DNA from: Gammaproteobacteria bacterium | GTDB lineage: Bacteria; Pseudomonadota; Gammaproteobacteria; Enterobacterales; Kangiellaceae | Reading direction: 5' to 3' | DNA: 5,930 bases | NCBI GenBank assembly: GCA_002401655.1 | Contig: NVTT01000029.1 | Coordinates: forward strand, 3,979-9,908 | Part shown: piece after piece, positions 1 to 5,845 of the stretch | How positions within the stretch are numbered: position 1 is the first letter of the stretch | Layout of the letters: every line of letters begins with the position of its first letter | The notes under the pieces: model-generated | The model's input: only the letters and a program-made list of their open reading frames with translations | What the model was told of the DNA's origin: nothing | The model's database searches: none | Made by a program: the position numbers and the translations under genes

Positions 1-923
1 CTGGTCTGACAGACGGTAAGACTTATAGAAATATTATCTCCTCTGGTTTTTCTTTTAATCTTGATAATGGAAAGAGTGAAACTATAGCTGGTATACCCGA
101 TAAGATCGGTCGTTTAGCAAGTATTGCCGTCACAATTAATAATCGTGTGTTAGTTATTGGAGGATATTCCGTTGCTAAGGACCATAGCGAGAAATCAACG
201 GCAGAAATTTATGAATATTTACCGGTTGTAAATCGATATGAAGTTCTAACAAAAATGCCTGTACCGGTTGATGATACCGTTGCGCTAGTCTATAAAAATC
301 GATATCTCTATTTAGTGAGTGGTTGGTTCGATACCGGCAATGTTAGTTTAGTGCAAGTTTACGATATTAAAAATGATATTTGGTTTAATGCCACGCCATT
401 TCCCGGGGCTCCTGTTTTTGGACATGCCGGAGGGATCGTTGACAATCAATTTGTCATAGCTGATGGTGTCAAAGTAGTTGAAAAAAATAATGGAAAACGA
501 GCTTATGCGCCTTCAGATGAAAACTGGCTGGGTGAAATTCAAAGCAAAAACCCAGCAGAAATAAAATGGGAAAAGATAAAAAGACATCCTTTCAAACCTC
601 ACTATAGAATGGCTTCAACCGGTATTTCAAATAGTGAAATAATTCTTTTTACGGGAGGAAGTGACAATCCCTATAATTTTAATGGGATTGGTTACGATGG
701 CAAGCCAAGTAAGCCATCAAGTAAAATGTTCGCCTATGATTTAAAAAAGAAAGTATGGAAAACACTTCAGAATAAACCGATACTTTCAATGGATCACCGT
801 GGACTTATTGAACATAGAGGTAATGTCTACATCGTTGGTGGTATGGGAAAAAATCAGCGTCTACTTTCAAACGTTCAAAAAATCAATATTGATAAGAGAT
901 TAGAAAAGAATGGTTCAAACTAA
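1..923 (+). CDS. Kelch-repeat beta-propeller protein, 5' end outside the window (C-terminal 306 residues)
   Basis: The frame is open from base 3 to the TAA at 921-923, so this is the C-terminal part of a longer protein. The GTG at 147 lies inside a beta-strand motif (VLVIGG) and is not a believable start. Kelch-type strand-and-glycine motifs recur: VLVIGGYS (from 147), YLYLVSGW (from 303), FVIADG (about 450), ILFTGGSD (about 643) and VYIVGG (about 826). Most are followed by a strand and a tryptophan such as DIWF or KVWKTL. This is the pattern of a five- to seven-bladed propeller. The second half loosely recalls the NanM sialate mutarotase and other galactose-oxidase-like propellers in spacing (GIS..I.F.GG, then an NG..Y.G insert), but I see no proof of that activity. 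Propellers of this kind bind ligands or proteins, or act as sugar epimerases. A signal peptide cannot be judged because the N-terminus is missing. The last 14 bases overlap the peptidase gene. Fold confident, function unknown. Confidence 0.85.
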   Translation, partial: GLTDGKTYRNIISSGFSFNLDNGKSETIAGIPDKIGRLASIAVTINNRVLVIGGYSVAKDHSEKSTAEIYEYLPVVNRYEVLTKMPVPVDDTVALVYKNRYLYLVSGWFDTGNVSLVQVYDIKNDIWFNATPFPGAPVFGHAGGIVDNQFVIADGVKVVEKNNGKRAYAPSDENWLGEIQSKNPAEIKWEKIKRHPFKPHYRMASTGISNSEIILFTGGSDNPYNFNGIGYDGKPSKPSSKMFAYDLKKKVWKTLQNKPILSMDHRGLIEHRGNVYIVGGMGKNQRLLSNVQKINIDKRLEKNGSN

Positions 924-2931
924 AGCATACGGCAGTTGGTCTTCACCGTTAAGTGCAAAAATACTAGCTCAAAAAAGTATTCGTTACGGACATATGTGCG
1001 TGGATAGTGGCAATGTTTATTGGCTTGAAAGTAGAGCTAGTGAGAATGGTCGTGGCGTTATTGTAAAGCGAAGCTGTTCAGGTAAAATTGAAGATCTATT
1101 ACCAGATTCTATCAGCGTCAGAAGTAAAGTTCACGAATATGGCAGTGGCGATTATATTGTAAAGGACGATGTTATCTATTTTGCCAATGCGAAAGATCAA
1201 TGCGTTTATCGTTACGACGGAAAATTGCAACAGTTAACAGAAAAAGTAAATGGTATAAAATTAGAACTAGCGGACTCAGAATTACTCGAAACTAGCATAA
1301 TAGAAGCGCGATATGCTGATTTTGTAGTTTCGAAAGATAATCAATATCTGATATGCGTAAGAGAAACTCACTTTCAATCTAAAGTTGTCAATGAATTAGT
1401 TTGTATTCATTTATCTTCCAGTGATGAGTTTAAGCCTGTTAAAGTTATTCAAACAGGAAAAGATTTTTATAGTTTTCCACGGTTAACTTCAAATACCAAT
1501 CGATTAACTTGGACATGTTGGGATCAGCCAGAAATGCCATGGGATTCTGCGGAATTATGGGTAGCTGATTTTCATAAAGATGGAAGAGTCGATGCTGTTC
1601 ACAAAGTCGCTGGCGGTCTTTCATTAGAACGGAAAGAATCCGTTTATCAACCAGAATGGAGTAACGATGGTATTTTGCATTATATTTCAGATTCGAGTGG
1701 CTGGGGAAATCTTTATTCGTGCAGAGATGGTGTTAAAAATGCATTAACTCCAATAGATAGAGAATTCGGAATTCCTCAATGGTCGCTGGCAAGTTCTACT
1801 TATGTCATTACCAAAGACAATCATATTTATGCTGTTTATGTGCAACGAGGTCAGCAACAGTTGTGTCATATAGATGTGTCGACGGGGCATATTGAACCAA
1901 TAGAATTGGCGATAAAAGATTTTGGCGAACATTTATTATTAAGCAAAAATAAACTGTATTATAAAGGTGCTGGTCCAGAAATTTCTGAAGGGATTTATGA
2001 GTTTGATTTATTAACACAGAAGAATAATTTAATTAGTTTAGAAAAATCATTTCCATTACCAGCATCTGAGTTAAGCATTGCGAAGCCAATAGAGTTTGAA
2101 GTTGACATCTCTGATATAGACAAAACCAAAAACAGTAAGACCAGAACGTGCCATGCGTTTTACTATGAACCGTATAACACACAGTATAAAGCGCCAGGAA
2201 ACACAGCTCCTCCACTTATTGTGATGAGTCACGGAGGACCAACGGGCATGACAACAAGTTCACTTAATTCAGCGATTCAGTTTTGGACGCATCGAGGTTT
2301 TGCCGTTGTCGATGTTAATTATTCAGGTAGCACAGGTTTTGGTAAAAAGTACAAGGATCGTTTAATTGGCAATTGGGGAATTGTTGATGTGGAGGATTGT
2401 GTTGCGGTAGCAGAATATCTAGTGAAACAAAACTTGGCAGATAAAGATTCACTATTAATTAGAGGTGGAAGCGCCGGAGGATATACAACGTTATGTGCGT
2501 TAACCTTTTATGATGCATTTAAAGCAGGTACTAGTCGATATGGAATTTCTGATTTAGAATGTTTGGCAACGGATAGTCATAAATTTGAAGCAAGATATTT
2601 AGATGTTTGTGTGGGTGAATACCCTAAAGAAAAGCAAACTTATATTGATCGATCCCCCATTCATTTTACCGATAAGCTGTCTTGCCCTATTTTAATTTTA
2701 CAAGGTGAAGATGATAAAGTGGTTCCACCAAATCAAGCAGAGATGATGGTTGATGCATTAAAACAAAAAGGATTACCTTTCGCTTATCAATTATACAAAG
2801 GTGAGGCTCATGGATTTAGAAAAGAGGAGACTATTATTCATTCTTTAAATGCGGAATTAAGTTTCTATCGTCAGGTATTGAAGATCAAAAGTGACGAACA
2901 GATTGAGTCAGTCAAAGTTGAGAATTTGTAG
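910..2931 (+). CDS. S9-family (prolyl oligopeptidase-type) serine peptidase, full length
   Basis: The product has 673 residues, the usual size for COG1506 dipeptidyl/acylaminoacyl peptidases. An N-terminal beta-propeller (about 1-400) carries family motifs YGSW (7-10), VHEYG (74-78) and WDQPEMPWD (204-212). A C-terminal alpha/beta-hydrolase domain (about 405-660) has the oxyanion-side motif SHGGP (440-444), the nucleophile elbow GGSAGG with Ser521, the acid Asp602 in DDKVVP, and His634 in EAHGF. The triad is therefore complete and the enzyme is predicted active. Family members cleave short peptides, removing acylated or dipeptide N-terminal units, with the propeller gating access. No signal peptide or membrane segment is visible, so it is probably cytoplasmic. 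The ATG at 910 is the natural start because the YGSW motif follows at once. It lies inside the kelch gene, with only a weak purine-rich AAGAG (894-898) upstream, which suggests translational coupling. VHEYGSG replaces the VHEYGGG I would expect; probably harmless. The exact substrate cannot be read from the sequence. Confidence 0.95.
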   Translation: MVQTKAYGSWSSPLSAKILAQKSIRYGHMCVDSGNVYWLESRASENGRGVIVKRSCSGKIEDLLPDSISVRSKVHEYGSGDYIVKDDVIYFANAKDQCVYRYDGKLQQLTEKVNGIKLELADSELLETSIIEARYADFVVSKDNQYLICVRETHFQSKVVNELVCIHLSSSDEFKPVKVIQTGKDFYSFPRLTSNTNRLTWTCWDQPEMPWDSAELWVADFHKDGRVDAVHKVAGGLSLERKESVYQPEWSNDGILHYISDSSGWGNLYSCRDGVKNALTPIDREFGIPQWSLASSTYVITKDNHIYAVYVQRGQQQLCHIDVSTGHIEPIELAIKDFGEHLLLSKNKLYYKGAGPEISEGIYEFDLLTQKNNLISLEKSFPLPASELSIAKPIEFEVDISDIDKTKNSKTRTCHAFYYEPYNTQYKAPGNTAPPLIVMSHGGPTGMTTSSLNSAIQFWTHRGFAVVDVNYSGSTGFGKKYKDRLIGNWGIVDVEDCVAVAEYLVKQNLADKDSLLIRGGSAGGYTTLCALTFYDAFKAGTSRYGISDLECLATDSHKFEARYLDVCVGEYPKEKQTYIDRSPIHFTDKLSCPILILQGEDDKVVPPNQAEMMVDALKQKGLPFAYQLYKGEAHGFRKEETIIHSLNAELSFYRQVLKIKSDEQIESVKVENL

Positions 2932-2959
2932 AGAGTCCGAGGTAAAGGATAAAAGCAAA

Positions 2960-3025
2960 TCCCCCTCAATCCCCCTTCGCAAAGGGGGAGGTTTACATTG
3001 ATGTAACGACCTTCGTAAAGGGGGA
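2960..3025. terminator. Nested C-tract/G-tract hairpins between convergent genes, probable bidirectional terminator
   Basis: The inner hairpin has arms TCCCCCTT (2970-2977) and AAGGGGGA (2982-2989) around a CGCA loop, a perfect 8-bp stem. A second C-tract at 2961-2966 can pair with a second G-tract at 3019-3024 (7 bp with the flanking T2960:A3025), closing over the inner hairpin and the TTACAT hairpin of repeat copy A. It sits in the 104-bp gap where the peptidase (+) and moaA (-) converge, the normal place for a shared terminator. There is no clean T-run in either direction: reading leftward the RNA continues into a moderately T-rich stretch (TTTGCTTTTAT), and reading rightward only GGTTTA follows. 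Rho-independent termination is therefore plausible but not textbook. C-tract/G-tract inserts of this form recur between genes in many bacteria (from memory), so it may be a repeat element doing duty as a terminator. Confidence 0.5.
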
Positions 3026-3030
3026 AAGCT
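2993..3030. repeat. REP-like two-hairpin repeat, copy A
   Basis: Hairpin 1 is TTACAT-TG-ATGTAA (2993-3006). Hairpin 2 is CCTT-CGTA-AAGG (3010-3021), followed by a G-run and AAAGCT. Aligned without gaps to copy B at 4409-4440, 24 of 32 positions match (2993-3024), and the best core is CGACCTT (3007-3013). In the first hairpin a T:A pair here (2993/3006) becomes C:G in copy B (4409/4422), so the pairing is kept. Part of hairpin 2 also repeats the neighbouring C/G hairpin: CCTTCGCAAAGGGGGA (2974-2989) against CCTTCGTAAAGGGGGA (3010-3025), 15 of 16 identical, 36 bp apart. Confidence 0.55.
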
Positions 3031-3035
3031 AGTTG

Positions 3036-4076
3036 CTAACCACCAATAAATGAAAGATTCGGCGTAATTCCTGTATCTAAATCATGGAGGAAATGTTGTT
3101 TTCTTTTGTTTCTTAATGAATCAACAATTAACTTTTTCAATTCATCTTTTTGATCTGGTTTTTGTAATAAATGACGCAGGCTATAACCTTTTTCTCCAAA
3201 CAAACACAAATGAAAATCGCCTGTGGAAGATACTCTTAAACGATTACAGGTATCACAAAAGTCTTTAGAGTAGGGCGCGATCACACCAAAACTTCCTTGA
3301 TAATCAGGATGAACATATTCAATCGCAGGTCCTGCTGATTTTTCTCGTAATTTTTCTGTCCATCCATTAGAAAGTAAAAAGTTCTTTAAAATCTGTGCGC
3401 TGACATGATGTTTTTTATAGTAATCAAAATTATCACCCGTTTGCATTAATTCAATAAACCGAATGCTAATTTTTCTCTCCCTAATATAATCGGCAAATTG
3501 TTTAAATTGGTGGCTGTTAATTTCTTTGAGTAAAACTGCGTTGAGTTTAATTTTTTTTATTGAAAGTGTTAAAGCGTAATCAATACCGCTTAAAATTTCT
3601 TTGAGACGGTTATGACCCGTTAGGCTATGAAACAAGTTAGGATCAAGTGAATCGACGCTAACGTTAAGGTGAGTAAGGCCTGCATCAACCCATTCTTTGA
3701 TATTTTCTTTGAGCTTATATCCATTGGTGGTGGTAGCTACTTGTAAAATGCCGGGTGTTTTAGCGATAGACGCAATAATTTGCGAAAAGTCCTTTCTGAG
3801 CGATGGCTCGCCTCCGGTTAAACGGATCTTTTCTGTTCCCATATCCGCAAATGCTTTAACTAGGTTACTAATCTCCAATCCATTTAAAAATGATTTTTTT
3901 TGAGTGGAAGAATAGCCGTCTGGTAAACAGTAATCACATGAAAAATTACAGACGTCAGTGATAGACAATCGCAAATAAGGAAAGCGACGTCCATAGCTAT
4001 CGGTCAATTTAGGGCTTGAGTCGAGCACTGTTTTATCAACAGGATCGATTGCAGATTGTACTTCTGTATGTGGCAA
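3036..4076 (-). CDS. moaA: GTP 3',8-cyclase MoaA (molybdenum cofactor biosynthesis)
   Basis: MoaA is a cytoplasmic radical-SAM enzyme that converts GTP to 3',8-cyclo-7,8-dihydro-GTP, the first step of molybdopterin synthesis (MoaC acts next). The 346-residue product has the SAM cluster motif C43xxxC47xxC50 in TDVCNFSCDYC, the SAM-binding TGGEP (87-91), TTNGY (116-120), and a second 4Fe-4S site C274xxC277x13C291 with the GTP-contacting arginines of CNRLR. It ends in Gly-Gly (345-346), the C-terminal tail needed for activity in this family. All expected catalytic features are present. From memory, E. coli MoaA has 329 residues with its first cluster cysteine at 24, so this protein has a roughly 19-residue N-terminal extension. 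The start is a TTG at 4076-4074, chosen because AAGGAG lies 6 nt upstream. No moaB, moaC, moaD or moaE is in view, so the gene is an orphan here. It converges on the peptidase gene. Confidence 0.97.
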   Translation of the reverse strand: MPHTEVQSAIDPVDKTVLDSSPKLTDSYGRRFPYLRLSITDVCNFSCDYCLPDGYSSTQKKSFLNGLEISNLVKAFADMGTEKIRLTGGEPSLRKDFSQIIASIAKTPGILQVATTTNGYKLKENIKEWVDAGLTHLNVSVDSLDPNLFHSLTGHNRLKEILSGIDYALTLSIKKIKLNAVLLKEINSHQFKQFADYIRERKISIRFIELMQTGDNFDYYKKHHVSAQILKNFLLSNGWTEKLREKSAGPAIEYVHPDYQGSFGVIAPYSKDFCDTCNRLRVSSTGDFHLCLFGEKGYSLRHLLQKPDQKDELKKLIVDSLRNKRKQHFLHDLDTGITPNLSFIGG

Positions 4077-4082
4077 TAGTTG

Positions 4083-4088
4083 CTCCTT
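4083..4088 (-). promoter_or_regulatory. Strong Shine-Dalgarno fixing the TTG start of moaA
   Basis: On the minus strand AAGGAG lies 6 nt before the TTG at 4076-4074. It is the best ribosome binding site in the window and the reason to accept a non-ATG start and the N-terminal extension of MoaA. A rare start codon with a strong site suggests tuned translation. Confidence 0.8.
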
Positions 4089-4128
4089 TCCAAATACGGG
4101 AGGCTAATTAATTTCTTAATCAACCCTG

Positions 4129-4157
4129 GTAATTAAATTAATGTTCAATTTAATTAC
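4129..4157. repeat. Perfect AT-rich inverted repeat in the moaA leader
   Basis: Arms GTAATTAAATT (4129-4139) and AATTTAATTAC (4147-4157) are perfectly complementary over 11 bp around a 7-nt centre. It ends 53 bp before the moaA start codon, so it lies in the promoter or 5' leader. It could be a DNA operator for a dimeric regulator or an RNA hairpin. AT-rich sequence makes short palindromes common, but an 11-bp perfect arm is longer than I would expect by chance here. Confidence 0.55.
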
Positions 4158-4314
4158 GGCAAAACCAGCGTATTAGTATTAAAAAAAGCAATAATGCTTA
4201 TTTAAACAATAACTTAGCCTAGAAATGCTCGGAGTGGTTATGGTTTGTATGTATGTTTAGTGTTCTTGTTATATTCATTTTAGCTTATGTAAGGTTTATA
4301 AACAATTCTTGTGG

Positions 4315-4328
4315 TTGATCTTGATCAC
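4315..4328. promoter_or_regulatory. FNR/CRP-family binding site (TTGAT-N4-ATCAC)
   Basis: TTGAT-CTTG-ATCAC matches the FNR consensus TTGAT-N4-ATCAA at 9 of 10 fixed positions. The right half read in reverse is GTGAT, closer to a CRP half-site, so a related regulator is possible. The centre (4321.5) is about 245 bp upstream of the moaA start codon. If moaA is activated from the usual -41.5 position, transcription would begin near 4280, giving a leader of about 200 nt; the -10 there is poor (TTACAT, 4292-4287). The better TATAAA (4300-4295) would put the box at -33.5, a position more typical of repression. Anaerobic control of moaA is known in E. coli. Confidence 0.45.
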
Positions 4329-4406
4329 TAAAAGACTAAATCCATTTCCCACAAGTAGATATAATGAAGGTAGTCTCAAGATAATTGTTACTTCATTGTT
4401 CTACTA

Positions 4407-4446
4407 CGCTACATCGTTGTAGCGACCTTAGCAAAGGAGCCAGCTC
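4407..4446. repeat. REP-like two-hairpin repeat, copy B
   Basis: Hairpin 1 is CGCTACA-TCGT-TGTAGCG (4407-4424), a perfect 7-bp stem. Hairpin 2 is CCTT-AGCA-AAGG (4426-4437), and a small GAGC-CA-GCTC palindrome follows (4437-4446). It lies 14 bp beyond the DUF3422 stop codon and may help end that transcript, although no T-run follows on the minus strand. It is the partner of copy A at 2993-3030, in the same orientation, so the two copies bracket moaA. It lacks the C-tract module found to the left of copy A. Confidence 0.55.
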
Positions 4447-4459
4447 ATTTTTCATAGGC

Positions 4460-5773
4460 TTACGCATCATCAACATAATGTTTTTTCATATTTCTAACAA
4501 TTATAAAAATAGTTAACAGAACAATCGGTGAAATAATGACCAGAACTAAGTTTTCATTTACATGGAAGAATTCTTCGCTAAATCCATGTAATACTATTTT
4601 TAATAGGCTGATTAAGTAATAGGATATGGCCGCAACAGATAAACCTTCTACTGTTTGCTGTAACCTTAATTGCATATGAGAGCGATGATTCATTGATTCT
4701 AATAACTTCTGATTTTGCTCTGCTATTGTTTGATCAACTCGTGTTCTTAGTAAATCGCTTGCTCGAGTTAATCGTTTAGATAAGCTTTCTAGCTGTAAAC
4801 TGACGGATGCACACGTTCTAATAGCTGGCATAAACCGGCGTTGTAAGAACTCGCCTAACATATCTTTGCCTTCGATGGGTTGTTGACCAAGTTCATCCAG
4901 ACGACTATTAACTAACTCTGAATAGGCTCTAGTTGCGGAGAATCGAAAGCTAGAAGAGGCTCGTAATCGCTCGACTTCTGCTGCAACATTGGTCAATTTT
5001 TGTAATAATTTACTTTCATCGGCGGAGGTATCAATCTTTGCAATATTAGCTAAGATCGCAGCACATTCTTGGCCCAGTTGGGTTGCTTTTGGTGCAATAT
5101 TTTTAGCTACAGGCAGTGCTAGTAACGACATCTGACGATATGTCTCAATTTCCAAGATCATTAACAATAAACGACCGGTTTGCGTATCGGCATTTGATTC
5201 TGCATTTGATTCAGTATTAATGACAAATTGAGTAAAACCTTCTTTATCTGTTTGTAATGAGCTCCAAATACTGGCGGGGTTTTGCATTTGGCTTTGCATG
5301 ACATTACAGGCAATTTTTGCACTAGCCCCTAATACTTGTTCAATCGTAGTGATATCTTCAAATTGTCCGATTGAAACATGGCAAGCTGAAATGGCCTCAC
5401 CGGGAAATTGACTTAACCAATCTTTTGGGAAAACGTCGAGAGCGAACCCATTACTATTCCCCGTTTTATTAGCCGAACGGATTACGGTAATGGTGGAAAA
5501 TTCTCGATGGTTTTCCCAACGTAATTCAAATGGTCCAAAATCTTGAAAATAACTATTGCTAGTGGGCGTAACGCCATTCACTTGAAAAGTTCTAGCAAGG
5601 GTGTTAAGAGCATCATATTCTAACGAAACATCTTTATTTGAATGAAAAAATGCAATATGACTGACAACGCAAGGTGATTTAATAATTGGATGAGGTCTTG
5701 CGTGAATTTCTTGCTGTAACTCTAGATGCTGAGGGTGGAAGTTAATCATTTTGATTAGCGCTTTTATCATCAT
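4460..5773 (-). CDS. DUF3422 family protein, C-terminal membrane-anchored
   Basis: I recognise DUF3422 from the N-terminal E-I-H-A-R-P motif (22-27), SHIAF (38-42) and the DFGPFELRWENHREFST block (78-94). The function of this family is not established. The product has 437 residues, about normal. The middle (about 240-370) is rich in Leu, Glu, Gln and Arg and probably helical or coiled-coil. Two hydrophobic helices follow near the C-terminus (about 377-397 and 409-427), with a short basic tail containing RNMKKH. This is a large soluble domain on a two-helix anchor, a layout also seen in CorA-type transporters, but the CorA GMN motif is absent and I infer no transport role. Starts at Met1, Met2 or Met9 are all possible. 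None has a visible Shine-Dalgarno, and Met9 sits closest to the conserved region. The gene diverges from DUF1415 across 72 bp. Confidence 0.85.
   Translation of the reverse strand: MMIKALIKMINFHPQHLELQQEIHARPHPIIKSPCVVSHIAFFHSNKDVSLEYDALNTLARTFQVNGVTPTSNSYFQDFGPFELRWENHREFSTITVIRSANKTGNSNGFALDVFPKDWLSQFPGEAISACHVSIGQFEDITTIEQVLGASAKIACNVMQSQMQNPASIWSSLQTDKEGFTQFVINTESNAESNADTQTGRLLLMILEIETYRQMSLLALPVAKNIAPKATQLGQECAAILANIAKIDTSADESKLLQKLTNVAAEVERLRASSSFRFSATRAYSELVNSRLDELGQQPIEGKDMLGEFLQRRFMPAIRTCASVSLQLESLSKRLTRASDLLRTRVDQTIAEQNQKLLESMNHRSHMQLRLQQTVEGLSVAAISYYLISLLKIVLHGFSEEFFHVNENLVLVIISPIVLLTIFIIVRNMKKHYVDDA
5189..5212 (-). repeat. 12-bp tandem duplication inside the DUF3422 gene
   Basis: GGCATTTGATTC and TGCATTTGATTC stand directly side by side with 11 of 12 bases identical. 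They encode ESNA twice (residues 188-195). The unit keeps the reading frame, so this is probably a slippage duplication in a surface loop. Confidence 0.75.
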
Positions 5774-5790
5774 TAATAGGTTAATTGTAG

Positions 5791-5817
5791 AGTATAATTG
5801 TGACTAATTTAATACAA
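5791..5817 (-). promoter_or_regulatory. Candidate promoter of the DUF3422 gene
   Basis: On the minus strand TATACT (5796-5791) is a good -10 (5 of 6). The best -35 I can offer is TTGTAT (5817-5812), only 3 of 6 with a short 15-nt spacer. The implied start near 5784 is about 11 nt before the first ATG, which would make a nearly leaderless mRNA and fits the missing Shine-Dalgarno. Confidence 0.35.
5793..5798 (+). promoter_or_regulatory. Candidate -10 element of the DUF1415 gene
   Basis: A perfect TATAAT lies 48 bp before the GTG start, giving a start site near 5805 and a leader of about 41 nt. No clear -35 stands 16-18 bp upstream and there is no extended TGn, so an activator may be needed. 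It overlaps the opposing -10 at 5791-5796 by four bases. Confidence 0.45.
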
Positions 5818-5830
5818 GGTAAAATTAATT

Positions 5831-5836
5831 AAGGAT
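5831..5836 (+). promoter_or_regulatory. Ribosome binding site for the GTG start of the DUF1415 gene
   Basis: AAGGAT lies 9 nt before the GTG at 5846. No ATG or TTG is available in frame between the upstream stop (TAA at 5810-5812) and this GTG, so the site decides the start. Confidence 0.65.
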
Positions 5837-5845
5837 TTAGAAAGC

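Larger units (their letters stand above)
4077..4459. other. 383-bp intergenic region upstream of moaA
   Basis: The region lies between the moaA start and the DUF3422 stop, both genes reading leftward. Stops are frequent in all frames; the longest ORF I noticed is a 19-codon ATG frame (4278-4219, minus) without a Shine-Dalgarno. Apart from the separately listed sites, the minus strand holds TATAAA at 4300-4295, a possible -10, and a weak terminator-like AAGCA-TTAT-TGCTT followed by five further T (4199-4181). The plus strand has TATAAT at 4360-4365 with no gene downstream. No moaA promoter can be fixed with confidence. I looked for a Moco riboswitch and did not recognise one. Confidence 0.6.

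Noticed and set aside
147..923. GTG at 147 as the start of the kelch gene
   Set aside because: The frame is open back to base 3, the upstream residues look like the same protein, and the GTG falls within the core strand VLVIGG.
1744..2215. Three minus-strand frames of 60-69 codons inside the peptidase gene
   Set aside because: They lie antisense to a gene with strong family motifs, overlap one another and show no recognisable protein features.
2993..3030. CRISPR or insertion-sequence remnant
   Set aside because: There are only two copies about 1.4 kb apart, with no spacers, target-site duplications or transposase fragments.
3697..3903. Plus-strand frame of 68 codons inside moaA
   Set aside because: It is antisense to the conserved TGGEP and TTNGY region of MoaA and has no independent support.
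4219..4278. 19-residue minus-strand frame rich in His and Asn (four His) downstream of the FNR-like box, considered as a leader peptide
   Set aside because: There is no Shine-Dalgarno, the composition can come from AT-rich CAT/AAC codons, and no attenuator follows it closely.
4077..4300. Moco riboswitch ahead of moaA
   Set aside because: I could not find the conserved GC-rich helices or loop sequences expected of the motif; the leader is mostly AT-rich.
4360..4365. Perfect TATAAT on the plus strand, about 38 bp right of the FNR-like box
   Set aside because: No plus-strand gene follows, only a 6-codon frame before repeat copy B, and there is no -35. It could still start an antisense RNA, but nothing supports that.
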